From the NCBI GenBank assembly GCA_027484605.1, contig JAIXSR010000095.1:1-64000 (forward strand): a stretch of 64,000 bases of DNA. The letters run 5' to 3'. This DNA comes from Hyphomicrobiales bacterium (GTDB taxonomy: Bacteria > Pseudomonadota > Alphaproteobacteria > Rhizobiales > Beijerinckiaceae). The notes beneath the pieces were generated by a model. It saw nothing but the letters and a program-made list of their open reading frames with translations. It was not told where the DNA came from and ran no database searches. Made by a program: the position numbers and the translations under genes. Below, piece by piece: positions 7,644 to 16,630 of the stretch; position 1 is the stretch's first letter, and every line of letters starts with the position of its first letter.

Positions 7644-10319
7644 TCAGGCAACGCGATTGATGGTGCGGGCCGGGCTCCTGGCGGGCCCGAACTCCGCAAG
7701 GATCTCCGATTCGGGTCGCGGCCGGCCGAACAGGTAGCCCTGGACATAGCGGCACCCCTCGTAGATCAGCATGTCACGCTGCGTCTCGGTCTCGACCCCC
7801 TCCACGATGACGTCGATGCCGATATCCTGGCCGAGGCTGAGAATTGCCCGGCGGATCGCGGTGTTCATGGTGCCATCTTCGTTGTTCTGGACGAAGGACT
7901 TGTCGATCTTGATCTTGTTGAAGGGGAATTTCTGGAGGTAGCTCAGCGAGGAATGCCCGACGCCGAAATCGTCCAGCGCGATCCGCACGCCCAGCATGCG
8001 CAGCTGGCGGAGAATGTCGACGGTCCGGTAATCATCGGCCATGAGCACCGATTCGGTGATCTCCAGAACGAGGCGATGCGGCGAGAGCCCCGAGGCTGCG
8101 AGGGCATTGACCACCGAAACCGCGAGCTGGTGATTGCGGAACTGGATCGGCGAGAGATTGACCGAAACAGAGACATCGCTCGGCAGGCGCGCCATCATTT
8201 CGCAGGCCTGACGCAGCACCAACTCGCCGATCTGGAGAATGAGGCCGCTTTCCTCGGCGATCTCGATGAAATGGGCCGGCATCAGCAGCCCTTTCTGCGG
8301 ATGCTGCCACCGGATCAGCGCCTCGAAGGCAGAAGGACGTCCGGATTCGAGATCCATGATCGGCTGGTAATGAAGCTCGAATTCGCTATGTGCGATCGCA
8401 CGGCGCAGCTCGACCTCGATTTCCCGACGGGCAAGGATCGCAGCGGTCATGCCCTCATCGAAGCAGGCATAGGTGCCGCGCCCGTCGCGCTTGGCGCGGT
8501 AGAGGGCGATGTCGGCCTTCTTGAGCAGGTCATGCGCATCGAGGCCATCGCCCGGGGCGATGGCGATGCCGATGCTGACGCCGACATAGACCCGGCTTCC
8601 ACGGATGCGGTAGGGCTTCGACAGGGTCTGGACCACCTGACGCGCGAGAAGCATGACGGATTCACGATCGCGTACATCCGGCATGATCAAGGCGAATTCG
8701 TCGCCGCCAAACCGCGCCGCCATGCCGCGCTTCGGCAGGGCCCGCATCAACCGGCGCGACGCCATGCGGAGCAGGATATCCCCGCAATCATGCCCCATCG
8801 TGTCGTTGACGTCCTTGAAGTGATCGAGGTCGAGGCAGAGCACCGCGATCTCGTGGCCGCGGCGGTTGTCCTCGAGTGCAGCAGAAAGCGTGTTGAGGAG
8901 CAGCGACCGGTTCGGCAGGCGCGTCAGCATGTCGTGCAGGGCCAGATGGGCAATCTCGGCTTCCGTGCGCATGCGCTCGGTGGCATCGATCACCATGCCC
9001 TCGTAGTAAGCGGGCATGCCGTCATGGTCGCGGACGAGCCATGACGCCTCGGAAACCCAGATCCGCTCGCGCGTCCTGTGCCGATACACTTCCGACACGA
9101 AATCGGTGGTGCGGCCTTCCCGCTCCATGATCTCGGTGAATTCCTCGCGACGCCGGGGATCGACATACCATTCCCCGGCAATATCGTTCACGGCGGCCAG
9201 CATTTCCGACTCGCTGTCATAGCCGTTAAGCCGCACGAGCGCCGGGTTGGCACGCAGCTGCTTGCCATCGAGCGTGGAGCGGAAGATGCCGACTGTCGAA
9301 TTCTCGAAGAGGCTGCGATATTCCTCGTTCACCCGGGCGATGGCTTCCTCCCGGGCCCGGGCCTCTGTCACATCGGTGAAGGTTCGCACGAAGGAACCGT
9401 CCTGCAGGCGAATGGTGTTGAACTGGATGATCGTGCCGTTCGGCCGACGCCGGGTATAGGTATCGAGATCCGGCCCGGGATCGCCATTGCGTGCCTGTTC
9501 GACAATCTCGGGCGGATAGCCCTCGAATTCCCCCGATTCGTATTGCCAGCGAATGAGTTCGCTGATTGTCACGCCTTCCTGCATCAGGCCTTCGGGGAAG
9601 CCGAGCAATTCGACGACCCGCCGGTTGAAGAACAGGACGCGGCCGCCGGCATCAACCTTCATGATGCCCTGCGTGACGTTGTTGAGCGTCATCTCGAGCA
9701 TGTCGCGGGTTGCACGCAACTCGTTCGACTTGCGGACATGGGCTGTTACATCGGACAAGGTGCGGACCTCGCCGCCGTCGGGCATCGGCAGGGCCTGGAC
9801 CTGCAGCACGACGCCGTTGGGCCGGATCCTCTGGAAGGAGACCGGGCCCGGCCTCGCGGCCCGTTCGACAACCCAGCCCTTGAAGGAATCGCCCATCGCA
9901 TCGAATTCGCCGGCTTCCAGCATGAGCTGGACGACGTCTTGAAAGGCGGGATTGCCCTCGAATACCGCCCGCGGCAGGCCGGTCATCTCGACAAATTTCT
10001 CGTTGAAAACCGCGATGCGCCCGTCCGGATCGATCATGACGATCCCCTGGTCCACATTCTGCAGGGTGGCCTCGAGACGCCGGTGCAGTTGCTCCAGTTC
10101 GTCCGTGCGCCGTGCGACCACCTGCATCAGGCGGGCATTGAACTGGTCGAGTTCCTCGACCATCAGGGCGATGGACCGATCCGTCCGCCGGCGTTCGATA
10201 TCCGACTCGGCATAGGCATCCGAGACGAGGCGCGTCAGCAGGTCGAGATCAATATGACCGTCATCCCGCGTGGCCCGTTCGATCTGCTTCTGGAGCAAGC
10301 GATGCACGGCTGAGCTCAT
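7644..10319 (-). CDS. Cytoplasmic triple-PAS GGDEF-EAL cyclic-di-GMP enzyme
   Basis: An 891-residue soluble protein with no TM segment. It has a helical N-terminus of about 75 residues, three PAS units (about 80-200, 215-330 and 340-450), then GGDEF and EAL. The cyclase motif RFGGDEFAL is intact, but no RxxD I-site stands five residues before it, so product inhibition at that site is not expected. The EAL part has EALIRW, NLSP, EITES, DDFGVGHSS (a departure from DDFGTGYSS), KIDK, EGVET and VQGYLFGRP. The metal and substrate residues appear present. The start ATG 10319 overlaps the stop of the FIST gene as ATGA, implying translational coupling and joint action of the two proteins. Confidence 0.9.
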   Translation of the reverse strand: MSSAVHRLLQKQIERATRDDGHIDLDLLTRLVSDAYAESDIERRRTDRSIALMVEELDQFNARLMQVVARRTDELEQLHRRLEATLQNVDQGIVMIDPDGRIAVFNEKFVEMTGLPRAVFEGNPAFQDVVQLMLEAGEFDAMGDSFKGWVVERAARPGPVSFQRIRPNGVVLQVQALPMPDGGEVRTLSDVTAHVRKSNELRATRDMLEMTLNNVTQGIMKVDAGGRVLFFNRRVVELLGFPEGLMQEGVTISELIRWQYESGEFEGYPPEIVEQARNGDPGPDLDTYTRRRPNGTIIQFNTIRLQDGSFVRTFTDVTEARAREEAIARVNEEYRSLFENSTVGIFRSTLDGKQLRANPALVRLNGYDSESEMLAAVNDIAGEWYVDPRRREEFTEIMEREGRTTDFVSEVYRHRTRERIWVSEASWLVRDHDGMPAYYEGMVIDATERMRTEAEIAHLALHDMLTRLPNRSLLLNTLSAALEDNRRGHEIAVLCLDLDHFKDVNDTMGHDCGDILLRMASRRLMRALPKRGMAARFGGDEFALIMPDVRDRESVMLLARQVVQTLSKPYRIRGSRVYVGVSIGIAIAPGDGLDAHDLLKKADIALYRAKRDGRGTYACFDEGMTAAILARREIEVELRRAIAHSEFELHYQPIMDLESGRPSAFEALIRWQHPQKGLLMPAHFIEIAEESGLILQIGELVLRQACEMMARLPSDVSVSVNLSPIQFRNHQLAVSVVNALAASGLSPHRLVLEITESVLMADDYRTVDILRQLRMLGVRIALDDFGVGHSSLSYLQKFPFNKIKIDKSFVQNNEDGTMNTAIRRAILSLGQDIGIDVIVEGVETETQRDMLIYEGCRYVQGYLFGRPRPESEILAEFGPARSPARTINRVA

Positions 10320-11467
10320 CCGATCGGCTGCCTTTCGCGGACCGAGAAGACGGTCATGGTCTGATTGTGCAATTGCAGCGTCCGCGACGCGGAATGCGGC
10401 GAGATCTCGCCATAGGAGTAGAAGCCGACAAGCGCATGGCGACGGGCAATTTCCTCGGCTGCAGCGGTGACCTCGTCGATGGCCCGCTGCCCCATGAGCA
10501 GGCGCCGTCCGATGCAGGAGACGAGCAGCGCGAAACCTTCCTGGCTGCCCGGGCCCGAACAGGCATTGCGGGCGGCCTGCGCGGAGCCCTCGACGATCCG
10601 GTCGAAGCTGCCGCGCATCAGCTGGGCAGTCCATCGCATCGGCATGTCGCCGGCAAAGATCATGGCCCGCCTGTCGCGGTCGATCCCCAGAACGGTACGG
10701 ACAACATCGGTTCCCGGACGCTGCGGATCCTCGATGCGCAGCGGGAAGCAGAGCGCCGAGGCCGGCAGGTTCTGGACCTCCTCCTCGCCGAGATAGCGTT
10801 CGTAGAGATCAAGTGCCGACATGCCGTCGAGATCGTAGAGGATGTTGTCCACCGCGCGGGTGATCGTCCGTCTCGGGCCGAAGACATCCCAACCCCCGGC
10901 GGAGCCCGAGCTGACATCGAGTGCAGCGCCGTAGAGGCCGACCGCCGCGACCAGCCCGCTCCTCGGCGGCCCATCCGCGATGATGCTGGTCTCGCCAAAA
11001 TTCTGGCCGTCCCCGGCAAGCCCACCGGCCACCAGGATATCCGGGCCCAGAGCCGCGCTCAGTCCCTCGACGAGACGCGTGCCATTGATCCGGATCCCGT
11101 CGGCGAGAACCATGACGGCGCGGAGATCGCTGCCGGCCAGTGCCGCGCCGATCGCCTGGCCGGCGGCAAGGCTGTTCCCGCCGCCGGTGATTTCGCTGGT
11201 TGCAAGCCGGACCCGGGCGGACTCAAACCAGACGGCGAGCCCGCATACCCTATCGTCCTCGATGCGCATGCGGTCGAATTGTCCGGCTGTCGAGCATCCG
11301 GCCAACGGGGTGCCGGGAAAAGCACGCTGCAGGGCGGGGATGAATTCGGGATGGGCGAGAATCTCGCGCGTGCCAAAGACCAGGACGAGCGAGGGCGCGC
11401 GGACCTCCCTTTCCGTGGCAAAACGGATACCGGTCGACAGTGACCAGTTGAACTCCCGCGCGTACAC
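10316..11467 (-). CDS. FIST-domain (FIST_N plus FIST_C) sensory protein
   Basis: A 383-residue cytoplasmic protein made only of FIST_N and FIST_C. The N-terminal half has the GTRE, PGTPLAGCSTAGQF and LAGGLAGDGQ segments of FIST. The C-terminal half has RAVDN, ALDLYERYLG, CFPLRI, SCIGRRLLMGQR and GFYSYGEI, and GEI near the end is a family hallmark. FIST domains are predicted small-ligand (possibly amino acid) sensors, often fused or linked to kinases, chemoreceptors or GGDEF/EAL proteins. The start is a GTG at 11467 with an AGGGA ribosome site eight bases before it. The ATGA overlap with the following PAS-GGDEF-EAL gene suggests that FIST supplies the signal to that enzyme; this is inference. 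Confidence 0.88.
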   Translation of the reverse strand: MYAREFNWSLSTGIRFATEREVRAPSLVLVFGTREILAHPEFIPALQRAFPGTPLAGCSTAGQFDRMRIEDDRVCGLAVWFESARVRLATSEITGGGNSLAAGQAIGAALAGSDLRAVMVLADGIRINGTRLVEGLSAALGPDILVAGGLAGDGQNFGETSIIADGPPRSGLVAAVGLYGAALDVSSGSAGGWDVFGPRRTITRAVDNILYDLDGMSALDLYERYLGEEEVQNLPASALCFPLRIEDPQRPGTDVVRTVLGIDRDRRAMIFAGDMPMRWTAQLMRGSFDRIVEGSAQAARNACSGPGSQEGFALLVSCIGRRLLMGQRAIDEVTAAAEEIARRHALVGFYSYGEISPHSASRTLQLHNQTMTVFSVRERQPIG

Positions 11468-11555
11468 CGTTTTATCCCTGTCAGAACCGCATTATCGCCA
11501 AAATAGCGGCCAAGACTTAATAAAACGCTTGCCCGGCAAGTCGTGGTCACGCGGC

Positions 11556-11987
11556 TCAGAAGCGCGTCAGCAGGATGCTCGTTTCCGAATGCGCAATGCC
11601 GGCAATGTCGCGGATACGCCCGAGGACGAGATCCAGCTGCGCAAGGTCTTCCGTCACCAGTTCGACGATGACGTCCCAGCGGCCATTGGTGGAATAGATC
11701 GCGAGCGCTTCCGGAATGCCGCGCAGTTCCGCCACGACCTGCCGGATGTCGCCCGAGCGGATCTCGATGCTGGTCAGCGCCCGCACCACCTGGCGCTCGC
11801 TGCCGGGATCAAGCCGCAGGGTGAAGCCGAGAATGATCCTGTCGCGGACCAATCGCTCGATGCGGTTCTGGACCGTTGCGCGGGAAACGCCCAGCCGGCG
11901 GGCCAGTTCGATCGCGGTCTGGCGCGCATCATTGCGCAGGAGCGCGATCAGGCGGGAATCGGTGTCATCAAGGGAACGTTTTGACAT
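11556..11987 (-). CDS. Lrp/AsnC-family transcriptional regulator
   Basis: A 143-residue regulator. Residues 1-60 form the AsnC-type helix-turn-helix (LDDTDSRLIALLRNDARQ, then LARRLGVSRATVQNRIERL). The rest is a RAM ligand-binding domain with the GRWDVIVELV beta-strand pattern. The family senses amino acids and binds DNA as dimers or higher oligomers. The ATG at 11987 is used because it places the protein at typical family length; an ATG at 12008 would add seven residues. It is divergent from arginase, and a perfect 6-5-6 palindrome lies between them at 12018-12034. The likely job is arginine- or ornithine-responsive control of the arginase gene and of itself. Confidence 0.9.
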   Translation of the reverse strand: MSKRSLDDTDSRLIALLRNDARQTAIELARRLGVSRATVQNRIERLVRDRIILGFTLRLDPGSERQVVRALTSIEIRSGDIRQVVAELRGIPEALAIYSTNGRWDVIVELVTEDLAQLDLVLGRIRDIAGIAHSETSILLTRF

Positions 11988-12017
11988 TTTGCTCGGTCTA
12001 TCCCGCATTATGTACTA

Positions 12018-12034
12018 GATATTTGCTGAATATC
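12018..12034. promoter_or_regulatory. Palindromic operator candidate between lrp-like gene and arginase
   Basis: GATATT-TGCTG-AATATC is a perfect 6-bp inverted repeat with a 5-bp spacer, about 15 bp in size, as preferred by Lrp/AsnC proteins. It lies in an AT-rich stretch between the two divergent genes. Assignment to the adjacent regulator is inference. Confidence 0.5.
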
Positions 12035-12098
12035 ACAGATCATGTGCTTGATGTTAGCTCTTGATGGCCTCATCTCTGCGCTTCTCAAGGAGCCCGCC

Positions 12099-13100
12099 AT
12101 GTCCCGAGCCGCCATGTCCGTTCTGCAATCCCCGTCCCCGGCGCCCGCTCTGCGGGCAGAGCCGGCCCTCCAGCCGGCCCCCTCCGCCTTCGGCGTGCCC
12201 TGCGGCGCCGGCGCCGGCGTTGCAGGCACCGAACTCGGGCCTGCCGCGGCACGGCTGGCGGGTCTTGCCGCCGCACTGGAACGTCTTGACCTTCCGTTCC
12301 GGGATGATGGCGACCTGATGCCGGCCACGATTGCGCCTGATCCCGTGCGGGCAGCCCTCGGCCGCCATGCAGAGCCGGTCGCAGGGTGGATCCGCGCCGT
12401 GCATGACCAGGCGATGGCCGTCCTGCAGCGGAACGAATGCCCGATCATGCTGGGGGGTGATCATGCCCTGAGCATGGGGTCAGTCAGCGCGGCGGCGCGC
12501 CATGCTGCAGAGGAGGGCCGCCGGCTCATCCTGCTCTGGATCGATGCCCATGCCGATTTCAATACCCCGGAAACCTCGCCTTCCGGCAATCTCCACGGCA
12601 TGTCGCTGCAATTCCTTGCCGGGCATCCGGAGCTTCAGCGATTGCTGCCGGGACGGTCCTTTCCGGCTGTCCGGATGGAGGATGTCCATCTCGTCGGCGC
12701 GCGGTCATTGGACCGCCGCGAACGCGAAGCCGTCGCGGAAGCCGGCATCCGCTGCCATGACATGCGTGCCATCGACGAATTCGGGATCTGCGCCCATCTG
12801 CGCCGGATCCTTGCCGGGCTTGATCCGGCCAGGACCCACCTGCATGTCAGCTTCGATCTCGACGTGGTGGACCCGGCGCTGGCGCCGGGCGTGGGGACCC
12901 CGGTCGCCGGCGGCCTGTCCTATCGGGAGGCCCATCTGCTGATGGAGATGCTGCACGAGAGCGGCCTTGTCCGGTCGGTCGATTTCGTGGAGCTCAATCC
13001 GATGCTCGACCATGCCGGCCAGACCGCCCGGCTGCTTGTCGATCTGGCGGCCAGCCTGTTCGGCAAGACGATCAGCCTGCGCCGGAACGACACGGCCTGA
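12099..13100 (+). CDS. rocF: Arginase
   Basis: A 333-residue manganese enzyme that hydrolyses L-arginine to ornithine and urea. All three metal-site motifs are present: [28 protein letters not shown] and [19 protein letters not shown]. The ureohydrolase C-terminal Glu segment ([10 protein letters not shown]) is also present. The start ATG 12099 follows AAGGAG by six bases; an upstream in-frame ATG at 12042 has no comparable ribosome site. It is divergent from an Lrp/AsnC gene with a shared palindrome. An agmatinase is less likely, because the [13 protein letters not shown] block and overall sequence fit arginase. No ornithine aminotransferase or urease gene is in the window. Confidence 0.92.
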   Translation: MSRAAMSVLQSPSPAPALRAEPALQPAPSAFGVPCGAGAGVAGTELGPAAARLAGLAAALERLDLPFRDDGDLMPATIAPDPVRAALGRHAEPVAGWIRAVHDQAMAVLQRNECPIMLGGDHALSMGSVSAAARHAAEEGRRLILLWIDAHADFNTPETSPSGNLHGMSLQFLAGHPELQRLLPGRSFPAVRMEDVHLVGARSLDRREREAVAEAGIRCHDMRAIDEFGICAHLRRILAGLDPARTHLHVSFDLDVVDPALAPGVGTPVAGGLSYREAHLLMEMLHESGLVRSVDFVELNPMLDHAGQTARLLVDLAASLFGKTISLRRNDTA

Positions 13101-13210
13101 CAAGCCCGGGCCGCCTGCATGGGCAGCCTGCTCCCGGCAGGGCACAGGCCGCGCGAATGGCGGGCAGGACGCACCGGAAATGTCCAGCCCGACCCGTCCG
13201 GGCTAGACAA

Positions 13211-13239
13211 TTGACGTCATTAATTTGTCTAGACATAAA
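13211..13239 (+). promoter_or_regulatory. Promoter with embedded HutC-type operator before the hut ABC genes
   Basis: TTGACG (13211-13216) and CATAAA (13234-13239) are spaced by 17 bp. The perfect palindrome TGTCTAGACA (13226-13235) fills the end of the spacer and fits the GTxTAxAC pattern of HutC-subfamily GntR repressors. The arrangement nearly duplicates the hutF promoter at 18055-18082. Confidence 0.7.
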
Positions 13240-13293
13240 AACCGGCCGATGCTTCAATCCTCCCCGGGAAAACCACATAACGGGGAGTTCGTC

Positions 13294-14250
13294 ATGCTGT
13301 CGCGTCGCCTTGCCACCCTTGCTCTTGCCGGCTCCATGCTGGCCGGCTCTGCCTTCGTCGCCCTGGCGCAGGATACCAAGGTCTCGATCGGGATTTCCGG
13401 CTGGACGGGCTTCGCCCCGCTGACCCTGGCCAAGGAAGCCGGGATCTTCGCGAAGAACGGCCTTGACGTGACGATCAAGAAGATCCCGCAGGCCTCGCGC
13501 CATCTCGCCATCCTCTCCGGCGACATTCAATGCGCGGCCACCACGGTCGAAACGTGGATCGTCTGGAACGCCAATGGCGTTCCGACCAAGCAGATCTTCC
13601 AGCTCGACAAGAGCTACGGCGCGGATGGCATGGCCGTCCGGAATTCGGTCACCAAGATCACCGAACTGAAGGGCAAGACGGTCGCGGCCTCGGCGCCGGG
13701 CACCGCCCCGTATTTCACGCTGGCCTGGTTCCTCAAGAAGAACGGCCTCACGGTGAAGGATGTCACGGTGGTCAATATGGAGCCGGGTCCGGCGGCCCAG
13801 GCCTTCATTGCCGGGCAGAACGATGCCGCGATGACCTACGAGCCGTTCCTTTCGGCCGTGCGTGGCGCGCCGCAGGCCGGCAAGATCATTGCCACGACGC
13901 TCGATTATCCCATGGTCATGGACACGTTCGGCTGCTCGAACGATTTCCTCGCCAAGAACGAGAAGGCCGCGCAGGCGCTGACCAACAGCTATTTCCAGGC
14001 GCTCGAGATGATCGCCAAGGAGCCGGAAAAGGCGAATACGATCATGGGCGCGGATGTGAAGCAGACGGCGGAAGCCTTCGCCAAGTCCGCCTCCTACCTC
14101 CGCTGGCAGGACAAGGCGGCCAACCAGAAATTCTTCGCCGGCGAGCATGCGGCCTTCTCCAACGAAGCTGCCGACCTGCTGCTCGAACTGGGCATCATCA
14201 AGCAGAAGCCGGACATGTCGGCCCTGACCGATACCCGCTTCATCAAGTGA
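13294..14250 (+). CDS. ABC transporter substrate-binding protein, NMT1/SsuA-like, hut-linked
   Basis: A 318-residue periplasmic protein with a signal peptide cleaved after AFVALA. The body is of the NMT1/THI5-SsuA-TauA type: GISGWTGFAPLTLAKEAGIF at the N-terminus, the SGDIQCAATTVET loop, and GKTVAASAPGTAPYF. The ATG at 13294 follows CGGGGAG; an upstream in-frame start at 13225 lies inside the operator and is rejected. It is first of three ABC genes and followed by a stable hairpin, which fits the excess of binding protein that importers need. The HutC-type operator in its promoter links it to histidine breakdown, so histidine, urocanate or a pathway intermediate is the likely cargo. This differs from the Rhizobium HutXWV importer, whose binding protein is of another family. 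Confidence 0.85.
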   Translation: MLSRRLATLALAGSMLAGSAFVALAQDTKVSIGISGWTGFAPLTLAKEAGIFAKNGLDVTIKKIPQASRHLAILSGDIQCAATTVETWIVWNANGVPTKQIFQLDKSYGADGMAVRNSVTKITELKGKTVAASAPGTAPYFTLAWFLKKNGLTVKDVTVVNMEPGPAAQAFIAGQNDAAMTYEPFLSAVRGAPQAGKIIATTLDYPMVMDTFGCSNDFLAKNEKAAQALTNSYFQALEMIAKEPEKANTIMGADVKQTAEAFAKSASYLRWQDKAANQKFFAGEHAAFSNEAADLLLELGIIKQKPDMSALTDTRFIK

Positions 14251-14257
14251 CCTGACA

Positions 14258-14278
14258 GAGGCGCCGTGCGGGCGCCTC
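14258..14278 (+). terminator. Intercistronic hairpin after the hut-linked binding-protein gene
   Basis: GAGGCGCC and GGCGCCTC form a perfect 8-bp stem around GTGCG. There is no T-run, so it more likely stabilises the 5' message or attenuates read-through than fully terminates. Confidence 0.6.
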
Positions 14279-14306
14279 CCCCTTCCCGCTGGATCGGACA
14301 TTCCGG

Positions 14307-15080
14307 ATGCGCCCGCTCGAGCCGATTTCCCAGAAGGCCAAGACGGTCCTGGGCATCAGTTTCTTCGTCCTTTTCTTCGCTGCCTGGGCGATCGCCACGC
14401 TCGGCGGCTTCGTCCCGAAGATCTTCCTCGCCGATCCGCTGACCATGGTCAGCGATGGCTGGCGCCTGCTGACGACCTTCAATTTCGGCCTCGACATCCT
14501 GATCACGATCTGGCGCGTCGTCGGTGGCTTCATCCTCGCGGCCCTTGTGGCGGTTCCGCTCGGGATCCTGATGGGCGCCTACAAGCCCATCGAGGCCTTC
14601 TTCGAACCCTTCGTCTCCTTCGCGCGCTACCTGCCCGCCTCCGCCTTCGTGCCGCTTCTGATCCTCTGGGCCGGCCTGGGCGAGACGCAGAAGCTGCTTG
14701 TCATCTTCATCGGCTCGGTCTTCCAGATCATCCTGATGGTGGCGGTGGTCGTCGGGCAGACCCGCCGCGATCTCGTCGAGGCCGCCTACACGCTCGGCGC
14801 GGGCGATCAAGGCGTCGTGCGGCGCGTTCTCATCCCCATGAACGCACCGGAAATCGCTGAAATCCTGCGCCTCGTGCTCGGCTGGGCATGGACCTATGTG
14901 ATCGTGGCGGAACTGATCGGTTCCTCGACCGGGATCGGCCACATGATCATCGACAGCCAGGCCCTGATGGCAACCGGGCAGATCATCTTCGGCATCATCG
15001 TGATCGGGCTGATCGGCCTCGTCTCCGATTTCGCCTTCAAGCTGGTGAACCGCCGCCTTTTCCCCTGGAGGCTGGCATGA
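14307..15080 (+). CDS. ABC transporter permease (SsuC/TauC type), hut-linked
   Basis: A 257-residue inner-membrane protein with about six TM helices. It carries the binding-protein-dependent permease EAA loop (EAAYTLGAGDQGVVRRVLIPMNAPEI) that contacts the ATPase. The frame starts at ATG 14307, 56 bp after the binding-protein gene. The stop overlaps the start of the ATPase gene as ATGA. It belongs with the preceding NMT1-type binding protein and the next gene as one importer, probably under HutC. Confidence 0.88.
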   Translation: MRPLEPISQKAKTVLGISFFVLFFAAWAIATLGGFVPKIFLADPLTMVSDGWRLLTTFNFGLDILITIWRVVGGFILAALVAVPLGILMGAYKPIEAFFEPFVSFARYLPASAFVPLLILWAGLGETQKLLVIFIGSVFQIILMVAVVVGQTRRDLVEAAYTLGAGDQGVVRRVLIPMNAPEIAEILRLVLGWAWTYVIVAELIGSSTGIGHMIIDSQALMATGQIIFGIIVIGLIGLVSDFAFKLVNRRLFPWRLA

Positions 15081-15859
15081 GCAAGCTCGTCATCCAGAAT
15101 GTCTCGCGCGTCTTTCCGGGCGTGCATGGCGGTGCGCCGGTCACGGCCCTGCAGCCGACGGACCTGACGATCGGGGACAATGATTTCGTGACGATCCTCG
15201 GACCGTCGGGCTGCGGCAAGTCAACCCTGCTGCGCATGGTGGCGGGGCTCGACCGGCCCTCGACCGGCACGATCGCACTGGACGGCAAGGCGGTCACGCG
15301 GCCGGGGCCCGATCGCGGCATGGTTTTCCAGAGCTATACCCTGTTTCCCTGGCTCACCATCGCCGAGAACATCGCCTTCGGCCTTCGGGAGAAGGGCGTC
15401 GGGGTGAAGGAGTCTCGCGAGATCGTCGCCGCCTATATCGAACGGGTCGGCCTGCGTGGCTTCGAGAACCACTGGCCGAAGCAACTCTCCGGCGGCATGC
15501 AGCAGCGGACGGCCATCGCCCGCGCGCTGGCCAATGACCCCGCCATCCTGCTGCTCGACGAGCCCTTCGGCGCGCTCGACAACCAGACTCGAGCCCTCAT
15601 GCAGGAATTGCTGCTCGGCATCTGGGAACGCGACAAGAAGACCGTGCTCTTCGTCACGCATGACATCGAGGAAGCGATCTTCATGGCCACGCGCTGCCTT
15701 GTGATGTCAGCCCGGCCAGGCCGCATCAAGGCGGATCTGCCGATCGAGCTGCCCTATCCGAGGCATTACACGATCAAGACATCGCCCGAATTCTCGGCCC
15801 TCAAGGCCCGGATGACCGAGGAGATCCGCGCCGAAGCCGTTCTGGCCGCGGCCCATTGA
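15077..15859 (+). CDS. ABC transporter ATP-binding protein (SsuB/TauB type), hut-linked
   Basis: A 260-residue nucleotide-binding subunit. Walker A is GPSGCGKS, the signature is LSGGMQQR, Walker B is ILLLDEPFGALD and the switch His is in VTHDIEEA. It overlaps the permease gene by four bases. It ends four bases before the stop of hutC on the other strand, so the two transcription units converge tightly with no room for a terminator. Confidence 0.9.
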   Translation: MSKLVIQNVSRVFPGVHGGAPVTALQPTDLTIGDNDFVTILGPSGCGKSTLLRMVAGLDRPSTGTIALDGKAVTRPGPDRGMVFQSYTLFPWLTIAENIAFGLREKGVGVKESREIVAAYIERVGLRGFENHWPKQLSGGMQQRTAIARALANDPAILLLDEPFGALDNQTRALMQELLLGIWERDKKTVLFVTHDIEEAIFMATRCLVMSARPGRIKADLPIELPYPRHYTIKTSPEFSALKARMTEEIRAEAVLAAAH

Positions 15860-15862
15860 GCT

Positions 15863-16621
15863 TCAGGGGATCAGCGGACCGCCCGGCCGGAAATGGCTGG
15901 TCAGCTGATGCCGGTCGCCCGGATAGGTCAGCCGGACCCAGGTGATGGTGGCATCCCCCTGCCAGGTCCGGCGCTCGATGGCGAGGCAGGCCGATTTCTT
16001 CGGGATGCCCAGCAGGGTCGCGATCCGCTGATCCGCCAGTTCGGCATGGATGACATGCTCGGCATTCGTCCAGGGGACAACGTCGAGAAGCCAGGTTCCC
16101 GGCGGAGAGACGATGAAGGGCTCGTCCCGCGCTGCGGGAACAATCGCCAAATTCATCAGGCGGTCTTCGACCACGAAAGGAAATTCGTTGGCAAAATGCC
16201 GCACGGAGATCGCCAGAACCTGGCCTCCGGGCGTAACCCGCAACTGCAGGGCGTCATCGGTCGTCATGGCCCGCTCCTGACGCGTCAGGATCTCGAAACG
16301 GTAGGCCTTGCCCTTGGCGAGGATCTCCGCCTTGATGTCCTGGATGTTGAGGATCGTTTCCTGCGAGCGCGGCATGGCGACAAAGGAACCGGACCGCCGC
16401 CGCCGGATGATCAGCCCGGCCTTGGCCAAAGCCGAGAGCGCCTTGTTCACGGTCATCCGGGAGCAATGATATTGCGCCTGCAATTCATGCTCGGCCGGCA
16501 CGCGGGAACCGGGCACCCATTGGCCGGAAGCGATCCGGGCCTGCAGATCCCGCTGGATCTCGAGATAGCGCGGCAGGGGTGATACGGGATCGGACACGCT
16601 GTCGAACTTCCCCTTGGCCAT
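15863..16621 (-). CDS. hutC: Histidine utilisation repressor (GntR family, HutC subfamily)
   Basis: A 252-residue repressor. Residues 15-85 are the GntR winged helix (PRYLEIQRDLQARI, then SRMTVNKALSALAKAGLI and RRRRSGSFV). Residues 100-245 are a UTRA effector domain, which in HutC senses urocanate. The start ATG 16621 follows AAGGGA, which overlaps the stop of hutF nine bases upstream, so hutF-hutC form one operon. Two matches to the HutC-subfamily GTxTAxAC pattern lie in the window (13226-13235 and 18059-18068), the second in its own operon promoter, implying autoregulation. Confidence 0.92.
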   Translation of the reverse strand: MAKGKFDSVSDPVSPLPRYLEIQRDLQARIASGQWVPGSRVPAEHELQAQYHCSRMTVNKALSALAKAGLIIRRRRSGSFVAMPRSQETILNIQDIKAEILAKGKAYRFEILTRQERAMTTDDALQLRVTPGGQVLAISVRHFANEFPFVVEDRLMNLAIVPAARDEPFIVSPPGTWLLDVVPWTNAEHVIHAELADQRIATLLGIPKKSACLAIERRTWQGDATITWVRLTYPGDRHQLTSHFRPGGPLIP

Positions 16622-16630
16622 GATCGTCCC

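Noticed and set aside
7594..7755. 54-codon extension of L-2-hydroxyglutarate oxidase
   Set aside because: It lies over the end of the upstream gene and precedes the conserved N-terminal FAD motif without any family sequence.
13225..13293. N-terminal extension of the hut-linked binding protein
   Set aside because: It would begin inside the operator; the ATG at 13294 has a ribosome site and starts a proper signal peptide.
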